Assembly (NCBI GenBank): GCA_002435825.1
Contig: DIVL01000052.1
Location: forward strand, 1-14,689
Direction of reading: 5' to 3'
DNA from: Anaerolineaceae bacterium UBA6133
GTDB lineage: Bacteria > Chloroflexota > Anaerolineae > Anaerolineales > Anaerolineaceae
DNA: 14,689 nt
Shown: piece by piece, positions 6,614-13,183 of the stretch
Position numbering within the stretch: position 1 is the first letter of the stretch
How the letters are laid out: every line of letters starts with the position of its first letter
Made by a program: the position numbers and the translations under genes
The notes under the pieces: model-generated
The model's input: the letters and a program-made list of their open reading frames with translations, nothing else
Databases searched by the model: none
What the model was told of the DNA's origin: nothing

Positions 6614-7969
6614 TTATTTGCCAATCCCAATCACGCTAAAGCCTAGTTTGGTAAGGTGGTCACGATCGAGGAAATTACGTCCGTCGATCACCGGCACTGG
6701 TGAAATCGTGTCCCAGGAGAGCTCACGGTAGATGGGCCACTCGGTTATCAGCACAATTGCATCTGCTGCGTCGAGTGTGAATTCAAGGCTGTCTGAATAT
6801 GTGATACCTAAGTTTGGGTATTGACTACGCGCATTGTCCAGCGCTACCGGATCGTGCGCCCGCACAATCGCTCCACGCTGCACCAACAGCCTGCTGATAT
6901 CGAGCGAAGGTGCGTCGCGCAGATCGTCAGTGTTGGGCTTAAAACTGAATCCAAGCAATGCGATATGCTTCCCCTTCAGGATCTTGAGCTCTTCCTGCAA
7001 ACGATCCACCACCCACACGCGCTGAGCATAATTGACATCCCGCGCAGCACGGATGATGGGCATGTCTAAATGGTAATCTTTTGCCGTTGCCACCAGTGCG
7101 GCAGTGTCCTTGCCAAAGCACGAACCGCCCCAGCCGATGCCGGCATTCAGGAAGCGATCGCCAATGCGCTTATCAAGCCCAATCCCTTTGGCAATCGCCG
7201 AAACATCCGCGCCTACCTTTTGTGCCAGGTGCGCGATCTCGTTGATGAACGAAATTTTGAGCGCCAGGAACGAATTGGCAGCATACTTGACCATCTCTGC
7301 CGATGTCAGGTCGCAAACAAGCATGGGAACTTCACTAAGACCTACAGGTCTTGGCAGGCAAGCCGGAGCTTCAAAGTCCTGGCGCATGATCGGTCCAAAC
7401 AATTCCTTCAGGCGCTCCACACTTGGCTGATGTTGGGAACCGACAATAATCCGATCTGGATAAAAGGAGCCTTGCAGTGCTGCGCCTTGTGCCAGGAATT
7501 CGGGGCTGGATACGACGTTGAATAAGCCGTTAGGCTTGGTATTGCGGACTTCGAAGTAGTGCTCGCGGATGATCGCCTCTACCCAGTTGCCCGAACCAAT
7601 TGGCACGGTGGATTTATTGACCACCACCACGAATTTTTCTCCCAGGTTCTCGGCAATCGACTCTGCTGCCATGCGTACATAGCTCAGGTCCGCGTTGCCG
7701 TCTGCCAGAGATGGGGTATTTACGGCGATGAAAATGACATCCTGGTTGGGAATATCCGCCTCGACGTAATCGCTGACAAAATGCATTTTTTTGTGGACCT
7801 CGGCGAAAAGTTCGTCCAGATGAGGTTCAAAAATCGTAACTTCTCCAGCCTGAAGGCGTTTCACCTTTTCCTGGTTGAGATCAATACAGGTCACATCGTT
7901 GCCCAAATATGCCAGCATCACTCCCGTATTTAATCCAACATATCCTGTTCCAATTATCAGTACGCGCAT
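6614..7969 (-). CDS. ugd: UDP-glucose 6-dehydrogenase (UDP-glucose/GDP-mannose dehydrogenase family)
   Basis: The enzyme oxidises UDP-glucose twice with NAD+ to UDP-glucuronate, a precursor of acidic polysaccharides and other nucleotide sugars. The 451-residue product has the N-terminal Rossmann motif GTGYVGL (7-13), the family segment STVPIGSG, SPEFLAQGAAL (Glu157), the central helix EMVKYAANSFLALKISFINE with Lys228, the catalytic Cys284 in GWGGSCFGKD, and the C-terminal UDP-binding domain with 'LGFSFKPNTDDLRDAPS' and 'HDP'. The usual motif is GGSCFPKD; Gly replaces Pro here. GDP-mannose or UDP-N-acetyl sugar dehydrogenases share this fold, so the sugar is inferred. GAGG lies close upstream of ATG and a TATAAT at 7999-8004 may be its own -10. 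No glycan genes adjoin it. Confidence 0.9.
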   Translation of the reverse strand: MRVLIIGTGYVGLNTGVMLAYLGNDVTCIDLNQEKVKRLQAGEVTIFEPHLDELFAEVHKKMHFVSDYVEADIPNQDVIFIAVNTPSLADGNADLSYVRMAAESIAENLGEKFVVVVNKSTVPIGSGNWVEAIIREHYFEVRNTKPNGLFNVVSSPEFLAQGAALQGSFYPDRIIVGSQHQPSVERLKELFGPIMRQDFEAPACLPRPVGLSEVPMLVCDLTSAEMVKYAANSFLALKISFINEIAHLAQKVGADVSAIAKGIGLDKRIGDRFLNAGIGWGGSCFGKDTAALVATAKDYHLDMPIIRAARDVNYAQRVWVVDRLQEELKILKGKHIALLGFSFKPNTDDLRDAPSLDISRLLVQRGAIVRAHDPVALDNARSQYPNLGITYSDSLEFTLDAADAIVLITEWPIYRELSWDTISPVPVIDGRNFLDRDHLTKLGFSVIGIGK

Positions 7970-7998
7970 ACCGCCTCTTTCAAGATTTTATCTGCTCA

Positions 7999-8004
7999 AT
8001 TATA
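7999..8004 (-). promoter_or_regulatory. Candidate -10 box for ugd
   Basis: The minus strand reads TATAAT about 30 bp before the ugd start, which would give a leader of about 23 nt carrying the GAGG site. No convincing -35 hexamer is present. It directly abuts an inverted repeat (8006-8024), which would lie between the -10 and -35 positions. Confidence 0.4.
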
Positions 8005-8005
8005 C

Positions 8006-8024
8006 CTGAGCGATCGCCGCTCAG
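8006..8024. promoter_or_regulatory. Inverted repeat between tnaA and ugd
   Basis: CTGAGCG (8006-8012) and CGCTCAG (8018-8024) form a 7-bp stem with a 5-nt loop, enclosing the octamer GCGATCGC in part. It is 28 bp after the tryptophanase stop. On the minus strand it is followed by GTATAATTG, not a U-run, so it is a poor intrinsic terminator. Given the adjoining TATAAT it may be an operator or simply a 3'-end stem. Confidence 0.4.
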
Positions 8025-8051
8025 AGATCTCACCAATCTGCCTTAAATTTT

Positions 8052-9431
8052 CTACTCTACCGGTTCAAGTTTCGCCATGAAATGCCGCAAGACCTTCGGT
8101 GCCCAGGTGATCTTCAACCCGCGAATCTTTTCGGCTTCACGCATACATTTGGCGGCAGATTCGCCGATGTAATCGAGGTGACTGCGGGTGTAAACCTGGC
8201 GCGGGATGGCAAAACGCAGCAGCTCCAACGGCGCAAATATCGGCGCGCCCGTCACAGGATCGCTGTGCTCAAACATCAGGCTGCCGATTTCGGTGGTGCG
8301 CACACCACCAGCCAGATACAAGGCATTCCCCAGCGCCACCGCCGGGAACTGGCTCGGAGGGATATGGGGCAGCGCCTTGCTGCCATCCACGTAGACCGCA
8401 TGCCCACCGGTCGGCAGGTAAACCGGCATCCCTGCCTGCCTGAGCACTTCGCCCAGGTAGCGGGTGTGCGACTCGCGGTAATTCAGGTAAGCTTCATCCA
8501 CGCCGTCGTACAAACCCACCGCGACTGCCTCCAGGTCGCGCCCCGACAAGCCGCCATAGGTCAGAAAACCCTCGTGCACGATCAGGTTCTGGGCGATGCG
8601 CTGCTTGAGTTCAGGGTCTCTAAAGGCGATAAATCCGCCAATGTTGACAATCGCGTCCTTTTTGGCGCTCATGGTGCAGCCATCGGCATACGAGAACATC
8701 TCGTGCACGATGTCGCGCACGCTGACATCCTTGTATTTTGGATCCCGAATCTTGATGAACCAGGCGTTTTCAGCAAAGCGGCAGGCATCCACAAAGAAGG
8801 GAATGCCATATTTGTGATAGATCCCGGAGGTCTGGCGGATATTTTCCATCGAAACAGGCTGACCAGCCGCGGAGTTGTTGGTGATGGTGATCATTCCGAT
8901 CGGGATATTCTCAACCCCGGTTTCCTGGATGAACTGCTCCAGTTTCACGAGGTCCATATCACCCTTGAATGGCGCTATCAGGCTGGAATCTTCCGAATCA
9001 GCGATGGTAAATTCGACCGGATGGGCGTTGAGCACCAGCAGATTCGCCTGGGTGGTGTCGAAATGGCGGTTATTGGGCACAAATTGACCAGCCTTGACGA
9101 GCGTTGAAAAGAGCATGCCTTCGGCTGCGCGACCCTGGTGAGTGGGAAGCACGTATTCAAAGCCGAGCACATCCTGAACCGCGCGTTCAAAACGGTAATA
9201 GCTCTTTGCGCCAGCGTACGATTCGTCTGCCTGCATCATGGCCGCCCACTGGCGGTCACTCATGGCATTGGTGCCGCTATCGGTCAACAGATCGATAAAA
9301 ACATCCTCCGCGGGCACGTTGAAGATGTTATAGAAAGCTTTCTTCAAAGCAATCTCCCGTTCTGACTCGGTAGTGAGTTTAACGCGTTCGACGACTTTGA
9401 TGCGGAATGGCTCAATAAACGGAATAGTCAT
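8052..9431 (-). CDS. tnaA: Tryptophanase (PLP beta-eliminating lyase)
   Basis: This family splits tryptophan to indole, pyruvate and ammonia, or tyrosine to phenol. The 459-residue product shows EPFRIKVVE at the start, IDLLTDSGTNAMS (46-58), PTHQGRAAE (96-104), and the PLP segment YADGCTMSAKKDAIVNIGG with the Schiff-base lysine at about 258. At the two positions that separate the enzymes it resembles tryptophanase: Asp125 in FDTTQ, where tyrosine phenol-lyase has Thr in FTTTR, and Ile382 in TEIGS, where the lyase has Arg. The middle (VHEMFSYADGCTMS) is closer to tyrosine phenol-lyase, so activity on either substrate deserves testing. An in-frame upstream ATG (9527) would add 32 unrelated residues inside the flavoprotein gene. 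AAGGAGAG before the ATG at 9431 fixes the start. The start overlaps the upstream gene's stop (ATGA). Confidence 0.92.
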   Translation of the reverse strand: MTIPFIEPFRIKVVERVKLTTESEREIALKKAFYNIFNVPAEDVFIDLLTDSGTNAMSDRQWAAMMQADESYAGAKSYYRFERAVQDVLGFEYVLPTHQGRAAEGMLFSTLVKAGQFVPNNRHFDTTQANLLVLNAHPVEFTIADSEDSSLIAPFKGDMDLVKLEQFIQETGVENIPIGMITITNNSAAGQPVSMENIRQTSGIYHKYGIPFFVDACRFAENAWFIKIRDPKYKDVSVRDIVHEMFSYADGCTMSAKKDAIVNIGGFIAFRDPELKQRIAQNLIVHEGFLTYGGLSGRDLEAVAVGLYDGVDEAYLNYRESHTRYLGEVLRQAGMPVYLPTGGHAVYVDGSKALPHIPPSQFPAVALGNALYLAGGVRTTEIGSLMFEHSDPVTGAPIFAPLELLRFAIPRQVYTRSHLDYIGESAAKCMREAEKIRGLKITWAPKVLRHFMAKLEPVE

Positions 9432-10672
9432 GTTCTCTCCTTGGATAATTTTCGTTGTAAACTGGCCAGGTGCGTCCCAGCCAGATAACCACTGCCAAAG
9501 GCAAAATGCAGATTGAAACCCCCGCAAGGACCGGCAACATCCAAAGTCTCTCCAACCAGGTAAAGTCCTGGAATAAGCCTGGATTCCATGCTTAGTGGAT
9601 CCACCTCCCCCACTGGCACACCCCCCACGCTCACCTGGCTGTTCCTGAAACTGCCGGCTCCGGTAACGCTGAACTTCGCCTCAGCGCTTACCTCAAGCAG
9701 CTGGCGGATTTGCTCCTCGCTTAGGGTGTTCAGCTTTGCGGCTGGGTCCAGCTTTGCCCGCCGGATAAAAAAGTCGGCTGCTTTTGGGGAGAAATAGCGC
9801 AGCAAGCCCGCTCGCAGGCTGCAGGGATGGGCGACCTGCCCTGTGAGGATATCTGCCAGGTCGGACCAAAATGGGGCGATGAAGTTCACCTGCAAGGTCA
9901 GGCCCGCGCCAGGGTTCAAGGCAACCAGGTGGCTCAGGTTCATGACCCCCGGACCATTGAAACCATCCTGGTTGATGATGATGTTTCCCGTCGTCTGCCC
10001 CAAACGCTCCTCACCACGCCAGATGCTCGCCAGAACGTCAAACCGTTGCCCTTTTAGCTCTTTAAACGCGCCGAGGTCAGCATAAATGGGACCAAGCGCC
10101 GGCACAAGCGGTCGTACGGCGTGCCCGAGCTTTTCAAGAGACCCAAAAAGCTCCCCCCGTGAACCGAGCTCCGGGTACGCCTTGCCCCCTGCCCCGAGGA
10201 CAAGCCGATCACAAGACTCTGTCTGATGCAGTCCCAATCCGGTTACATGTAGTTGAAAAGCTTCATTTCCATAGATAATATCATGTACATGAGTGGCTAC
10301 GCGCAGTTGTATGCCGCGCTCTGCCAGTGCTTCACCCAAAATCTCCACCACTGCCTGCGCAGACTGAGACCTGGGATAATACCAGCCGTCGTCTGTTTTC
10401 TGCGTCGGGATACCCAATCTGTCAAGCGCGCGTCTGAACTCCTCCACCCCGAAAACTCCCAGAATGGTCTCCATCCAGGCTGGATCCTCGCAATAAAAGG
10501 CTGCCGCTTCCACCGCGTCATTGCTCAGATTGCAGCGGCTGCTGCCTGTCACCAGTAATTTTCGCCCGATATTAGGGTTGTGTTCAAACAGGGTGATCCT
10601 GCCGCCCCCCTCTGCAGCCTGGATCGCAGCCATCAGTCCTGCTGGTCCTGCCCCGATCACCGCAATATTCAT
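9428..10672 (-). CDS. HI0933/BaiN-type NAD(P)/FAD-dependent oxidoreductase
   Basis: The 414-residue flavoprotein starts with the dinucleotide-binding motif GAGPAG (7-12), followed by the family hallmark GRKLLVTGSSRCNLSN (36-51), the second FAD segment LVLGAGGKAYPELGS (157-171) and the C-terminal block SMESRLIPGLYLVGETLDVAGPCGGFNLHFAFGSG (361-395, with the FAD-contacting CGGFN). Members include YhiN, HI0933 and the bile-acid reductase BaiN; most have no assigned substrate. The gene overlaps the tryptophanase start by 4 bp, so the two are probably translationally coupled and may act on related aromatic compounds; that is inference. There is no Shine-Dalgarno sequence before the ATG. Instead a TATAAT lies six bases upstream, as expected for a leaderless transcript. 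It contains one copy of TGGCTACGCGCA, here read as coding sequence. Confidence 0.9.
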   Translation of the reverse strand: MNIAVIGAGPAGLMAAIQAAEGGGRITLFEHNPNIGRKLLVTGSSRCNLSNDAVEAAAFYCEDPAWMETILGVFGVEEFRRALDRLGIPTQKTDDGWYYPRSQSAQAVVEILGEALAERGIQLRVATHVHDIIYGNEAFQLHVTGLGLHQTESCDRLVLGAGGKAYPELGSRGELFGSLEKLGHAVRPLVPALGPIYADLGAFKELKGQRFDVLASIWRGEERLGQTTGNIIINQDGFNGPGVMNLSHLVALNPGAGLTLQVNFIAPFWSDLADILTGQVAHPCSLRAGLLRYFSPKAADFFIRRAKLDPAAKLNTLSEEQIRQLLEVSAEAKFSVTGAGSFRNSQVSVGGVPVGEVDPLSMESRLIPGLYLVGETLDVAGPCGGFNLHFAFGSGYLAGTHLASLQRKLSKERT

Positions 10673-10678
10673 GGCTAA

Positions 10679-10684
10679 ATTATA
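10679..10684 (-). promoter_or_regulatory. -10 box predicting a leaderless mRNA for the flavoprotein gene
   Basis: The minus strand reads TATAAT with exactly six bases before the ATG, which puts the expected transcription start on the A of the start codon. No ribosome-binding site is visible between this box and the ATG. No consensus -35 hexamer was found. Confidence 0.5.
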
Positions 10685-11040
10685 CCCTCATCACCGCCCT
10701 GTTTGCTCTTGTTTTAGCAATCTCTTCAATTCAATGAGAGGCGAGCAATTCAATACACCACCCTACTGCACGGATATAACGTCCTTGTCAATGAAGCGAC
10801 CTGAATTACGGTAAAAGTGAAGTTATACAGTGTGGCTACGCGCAAGACAATGCAAGAGAATGATTGCGAAGGTAGATTGCCTCGCCGGTATGCCCTTTGC
10901 ATGATGTTTCTCCCGTCACTACGAGACCTTTTGCCCTCAAACGAATAGGGACGGCGATCTGTTGTGTGGCAAAGGGTCGTGGCAGTCTGCATTTTTTTGT
11001 GGGCTTGCAATATCGCAACAACTCAGAAGGCCAAACTTAG
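10685..11040. other. Gene-free region with motif copy B and degenerate repeat sequence
   Basis: The sequence lacks a gene with a recognisable product or ribosome-binding site; the short open frames are low quality. It contains motif copy B and, at about 10858-10884, 'gattgcgaaggtagattgcc', a decayed form of the 'attgcgag...gcaatctc' interspersed repeats common in Chloroflexota and several other phyla. Nothing else was recognised. Confidence 0.5.
10833..10844 (+). repeat. Dispersed 12-bp motif TGGCTACGCGCA, copy B
   Basis: This intergenic copy lies about 160 bp upstream of the flavoprotein start. It shares 15 bases (TGTGGCTACGCGCAA) with copy C at 14015-14026, and both have GTTA at the same distance upstream. 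Confidence 0.7.
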
Positions 11041-11069
11041 CACTTGGAGTGAATCCCAGCCCTACTCAG

Positions 11070-11292
11070 TTCTCGCAGGTCTCCTGACCGTGCGAGGTAG
11101 TTGACCGTTAGGACTCCAACCACCACTTCTTTGTAACAGACAAGGGGATGGACTGAGTCTTTAACGTTCGGAGGTGGTCACGATGCTGGGAGCAAAGCGA
11201 GCAGTACTTGCTCCCTCCGCCTTGATCGTGCCGGCGTCCCCGGTGCGAAGCCTCCCCGTGGGACCGAGCACGGGATCTGACCGTCAGGTCTT
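11070..11292. ncRNA. Hairpin-rich non-coding block, candidate structured RNA (strand undecided)
   Basis: Five inverted repeats are packed into about 220 nt. (1) 11072-11096: a 10-bp stem (CTCGCA+GGTC / GACC+TGCGAG) with a 4-nt loop and one bulged G. (2) 11129-11145: CTTTGT / ACAAGG with a 5-nt loop, enclosed by ACCACC (11119-11124) pairing with GGTGGT (11173-11178). (3) 11188-11215: GGGAGCAA / TTGCTCCC with a 12-nt loop, extended outside by CACGAT (11179-11184) / ATCGTG (11225-11230). (4) 11255-11274: CCCGTG / CACGGG with an 8-nt loop. (5) 11275-11291: GATCTGAC / GTCAGGTC-like arms. No frame here encodes a recognisable protein. This could be a regulatory or mobile-element RNA, for example an IS-associated guide RNA of the HEARO/omega type or a group II intron remnant, but I cannot assign it to a known class from memory. 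Confidence 0.35.
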
Positions 11293-11299
11293 CAACTAA

Positions 11300-11448
11300 T
11301 GCAAGGAAATGCAGATTGCCACATAGCGTCACTCCTCGCAAAGACAGGTTTCTGTCATCGCGAGCGTCTGTTGCGCCTGTGCCCGCTAAGCAGGGCATGG
11401 CGATTTGCCCCAACACCGCCATCGCGAGCGAAACACGGCGACATGACC
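11300..11448. repeat. Degenerate 'GTCATTGCGAG'-type interspersed repeats
   Basis: The stretch contains 'cagattgccacatagcgtc', 'actcctcgcaaagacagg', 'ctgtcatcgcgagcg', 'cgatttgcccc' and 'gccatcgcgagcgaaac'. These are mutated forms of the head-to-head 'gattgccac..ctcgcaatgaca / gtcattgcgagcgaa' palindromic repeats frequent in intergenic DNA of Chloroflexota and some other phyla. It runs up to the stop of the next gene. Identification is by resemblance only. Confidence 0.5.
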
Positions 11449-11450
11449 TA

Positions 11451-12266
11451 CTACAGTTCATCAACCAAGGCCTGCAGCTGATCTTTCACGGTTGAAAAAG
11501 ACAACCCCTGGGAAGTTGCCCAATCTTTGATGAGTAGATTCGCGGAAGGTAAAGGTTGACCGATTAACTTTTCAATGTCCTCTTGTTTAACACCCCAATC
11601 CAACAGATGCTGGAAGGTGGTTTTACCGCCCACTTTATTGGCTTCCGGCGTGTGTTCGGGGTCAGGTGTGCCAGAACCCCCTCCAGGTGTGCCAGCTCCT
11701 CCCGTCAGCGTGAGCGCAGGTGTGCTCTCGGGAGTGACTTCAGACGATTGAGTCACCACCTGAATCGCGGGAGTTGCAAGTTCGGTCGCTTCATTGACAG
11801 TATGGCTATCGAGATAGACCAACTGCTCCGGGCTTAAGGAAGCTTTCTGTTTTAGCAGTTCCGAGGCTTCAGGAAGCAAGAAAATGTCTTCTCCACTCAA
11901 TTCAAAAGGTAAACCCTTGTAGAGTGCCACAAATAGCCTGACAGAGCTGGTTCCCAGGTCCACGCCCAGGTCCACAAATTTCTCTTCGAGCGTCTTGAGG
12001 GAGACAGCGGCAACATCTGGTTCCGACACCCGGAAGGCAACCGCAAGATCCTCAAGCGGAATTTCAAACAGCCTGGAAACATCTCCAAAGGTGTAGGAGC
12101 CGCGGATATCTGCTGGATTGTACTCTCCGGCAAATTCGCCTTCGGTGAATTTCAGAGGCTCCTTGGTGCTTTTCGTCGTCCATTCTCCCAGGGCAATAGA
12201 GAGCAATATCCCACCAAAAAGGACAAACACAACAGAGACAGCCATCCAACGTGGTGTGATCCTCAT
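11451..12266 (-). CDS. Membrane-anchored protein with two small helical modules, partner of the iron-sulfur protein
   Basis: The 271-residue product has an N-terminal transmembrane helix (about 8-27, with basic residues before it), so the bulk probably lies outside the membrane. Residues about 54-113 (IRGSYTFGDVSRLFEIPLEDL...) and 213-268 (VGGKTTFQHLLDWGVKQEDI...) follow the same plan: Gly-x-x-Thr-Phe, a helix, a turn, 'E.L/I', and a second half containing 'L...GL..S.V...L'. They look like two copies of one module, separated by a Thr/Pro/Gly/Ser-rich linker (about 160-212). I recognise this module as recurring beside 4Fe-4S membrane proteins of this type but know no assigned function. The start overlaps the stop of the iron-sulfur gene (ATGA) and has GGAGGT 5 bp upstream, so the two are coupled. 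No Cys or heme motif is present. Confidence 0.75.
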   Translation of the reverse strand: MRITPRWMAVSVVFVLFGGILLSIALGEWTTKSTKEPLKFTEGEFAGEYNPADIRGSYTFGDVSRLFEIPLEDLAVAFRVSEPDVAAVSLKTLEEKFVDLGVDLGTSSVRLFVALYKGLPFELSGEDIFLLPEASELLKQKASLSPEQLVYLDSHTVNEATELATPAIQVVTQSSEVTPESTPALTLTGGAGTPGGGSGTPDPEHTPEANKVGGKTTFQHLLDWGVKQEDIEKLIGQPLPSANLLIKDWATSQGLSFSTVKDQLQALVDEL

Positions 12267-13117
12267 TTTTTACCTCCAATGACAAAGTCCACCGTCCGAG
12301 GCACTGGACAATGAGCGGACGAAGTGCATTCCATGCATGAGATGCATTGGTGATCGCGAACGATAGTCTTACTGCTGACCTCGATGTTCATCGGGCAGGC
12401 TTTGTCGCAAGCCTTGCAATCGATGCAGGTATCAACGTTACGGCGCAATGAGGAAACTCGGAAAAGGTTGAAAATTCCCTGGAATGCGCCATAAGGACAG
12501 GCATACTTACACCAGGGACGTTCAACAAACAATGACGCAATGATGGTGAGGCCCAAAACGATCAAACCACCGATCGCAACTTCACTACTCCAAAAATTGA
12601 AGAGCGCGAAATACGGGTCAACATTGGCAAATATCAGGGTCATCGACTTGGCGGTCATGAATACCACCCAGATCAACACGCCATAGCGAAAATATCGCAG
12701 AACATTGTCGACTTTTGCCGGGACGAAATGGTTGTAGCGTTTCTTGAATATCTTCTTGCCTATCTTTGCGATCCATTCCTGAAAAGTACCCAATGGGCAG
12801 ACCCAGCCACAAAAAACCGGTCCAGCAAATATAGCCAACACGATGCCGATGATCATCAGGATCAGCGAGGATTGATGTACCTTTTGAACTAAAGTTCCTG
12901 TGGTAATAAATTGATAAAGACTGACAACACCCCCGAACGGACAAAGCGCGTGTAATGAAGCAGAAGAGAGAAAAGCAATGCCTTTTCCATCTTCTGCCAG
13001 GGTGTGATTGATCGAGATCAACGCGATCAGGACAAAAAAGAATAATTGCACCCAGGCGCGGATCCTGTTGGTCTTACGGCGCTTGATCGGTTTCTTAGCT
13101 GGCTGAGATAACTCCAT
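12263..13117 (-). CDS. NapH/CcoG-like membrane 4Fe-4S protein
   Basis: This polytopic membrane electron carrier has 284 residues from the start chosen here. Transmembrane helices lie at about 20-37, 84-101, 143-158 and 178-197. It has the paired membrane-side motifs CGWVCPLG (Cys103, Cys107) and CKYACPYGA (Cys203, Cys207), then two ferredoxin-type clusters: Cys231/234/237/241 followed by Pro, and Cys258/261/264/270 followed by Pro. Another Cys-Pro (SLHALCPFGG, Cys59) is conserved in this subgroup. Related proteins (NapH, NosR C-terminus, RdxA/CcoG) pass electrons from quinol to periplasmic or cytoplasmic acceptors. An ATG at 13129 would add MRRK, but AGGAG lies inside those codons, 5 bp before the ATG at 13117, so translation more likely starts at 13117. 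It is coupled to the next gene by a 4-bp overlap and sits after a terminator of the ferritin-like gene. Confidence 0.88.
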   Translation of the reverse strand: MELSQPAKKPIKRRKTNRIRAWVQLFFFVLIALISINHTLAEDGKGIAFLSSASLHALCPFGGVVSLYQFITTGTLVQKVHQSSLILMIIGIVLAIFAGPVFCGWVCPLGTFQEWIAKIGKKIFKKRYNHFVPAKVDNVLRYFRYGVLIWVVFMTAKSMTLIFANVDPYFALFNFWSSEVAIGGLIVLGLTIIASLFVERPWCKYACPYGAFQGIFNLFRVSSLRRNVDTCIDCKACDKACPMNIEVSSKTIVRDHQCISCMECTSSAHCPVPRTVDFVIGGKK

Positions 13118-13130
13118 TTTTCTCCTCATT

Positions 13131-13167
13131 CAAAAAAATCCCTGGGATACTTAAGTTAATCCCAGGG
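13131..13167 (-). terminator. Intrinsic terminator or attenuator between the ferritin-like gene and the iron-sulfur operon
   Basis: A perfect 9-bp inverted repeat (CCCTGGGAT at 13140-13148, ATCCCAGGG at 13159-13167, 10-nt loop) begins 17 bp after the DUF2202 stop. On the minus strand the stem is followed by A and seven T residues. Its 3' end is only about 15-20 bp from the iron-sulfur gene's start, and no separate promoter fits in the remaining gap, so the downstream pair may be expressed by read-through. Confidence 0.85.
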
Positions 13168-13183
13168 CGATTGGTTTTATTGG

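Noticed and set aside
8082..9107. 341-codon open frame on the plus strand opposite tnaA
   Set aside because: It lies wholly antisense to a clearly identified enzyme, has no ribosome-binding site and resembles no protein family. It is a by-product of codon bias in the real gene.
9432..9527. Upstream in-frame start for tnaA adding 32 residues
   Set aside because: The extra residues do not resemble the family N-terminus and lie inside the flavoprotein gene. The AAGGAGAG site points to the ATG at 9431.
10750..11010. 86-codon minus-strand open frame upstream of the flavoprotein
   Set aside because: No recognisable protein pattern and no ribosome-binding site. It overlaps motif copy B and repeat-like sequence.
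11108..11464. 118-codon minus-strand open frame across the hairpin-rich and repeat region
   Set aside because: The translation is Arg/Ser/His/Cys-rich with no family pattern, overlaps degenerate repeats and the end of the next gene, and has no ribosome-binding site. The DNA is better explained as non-coding.
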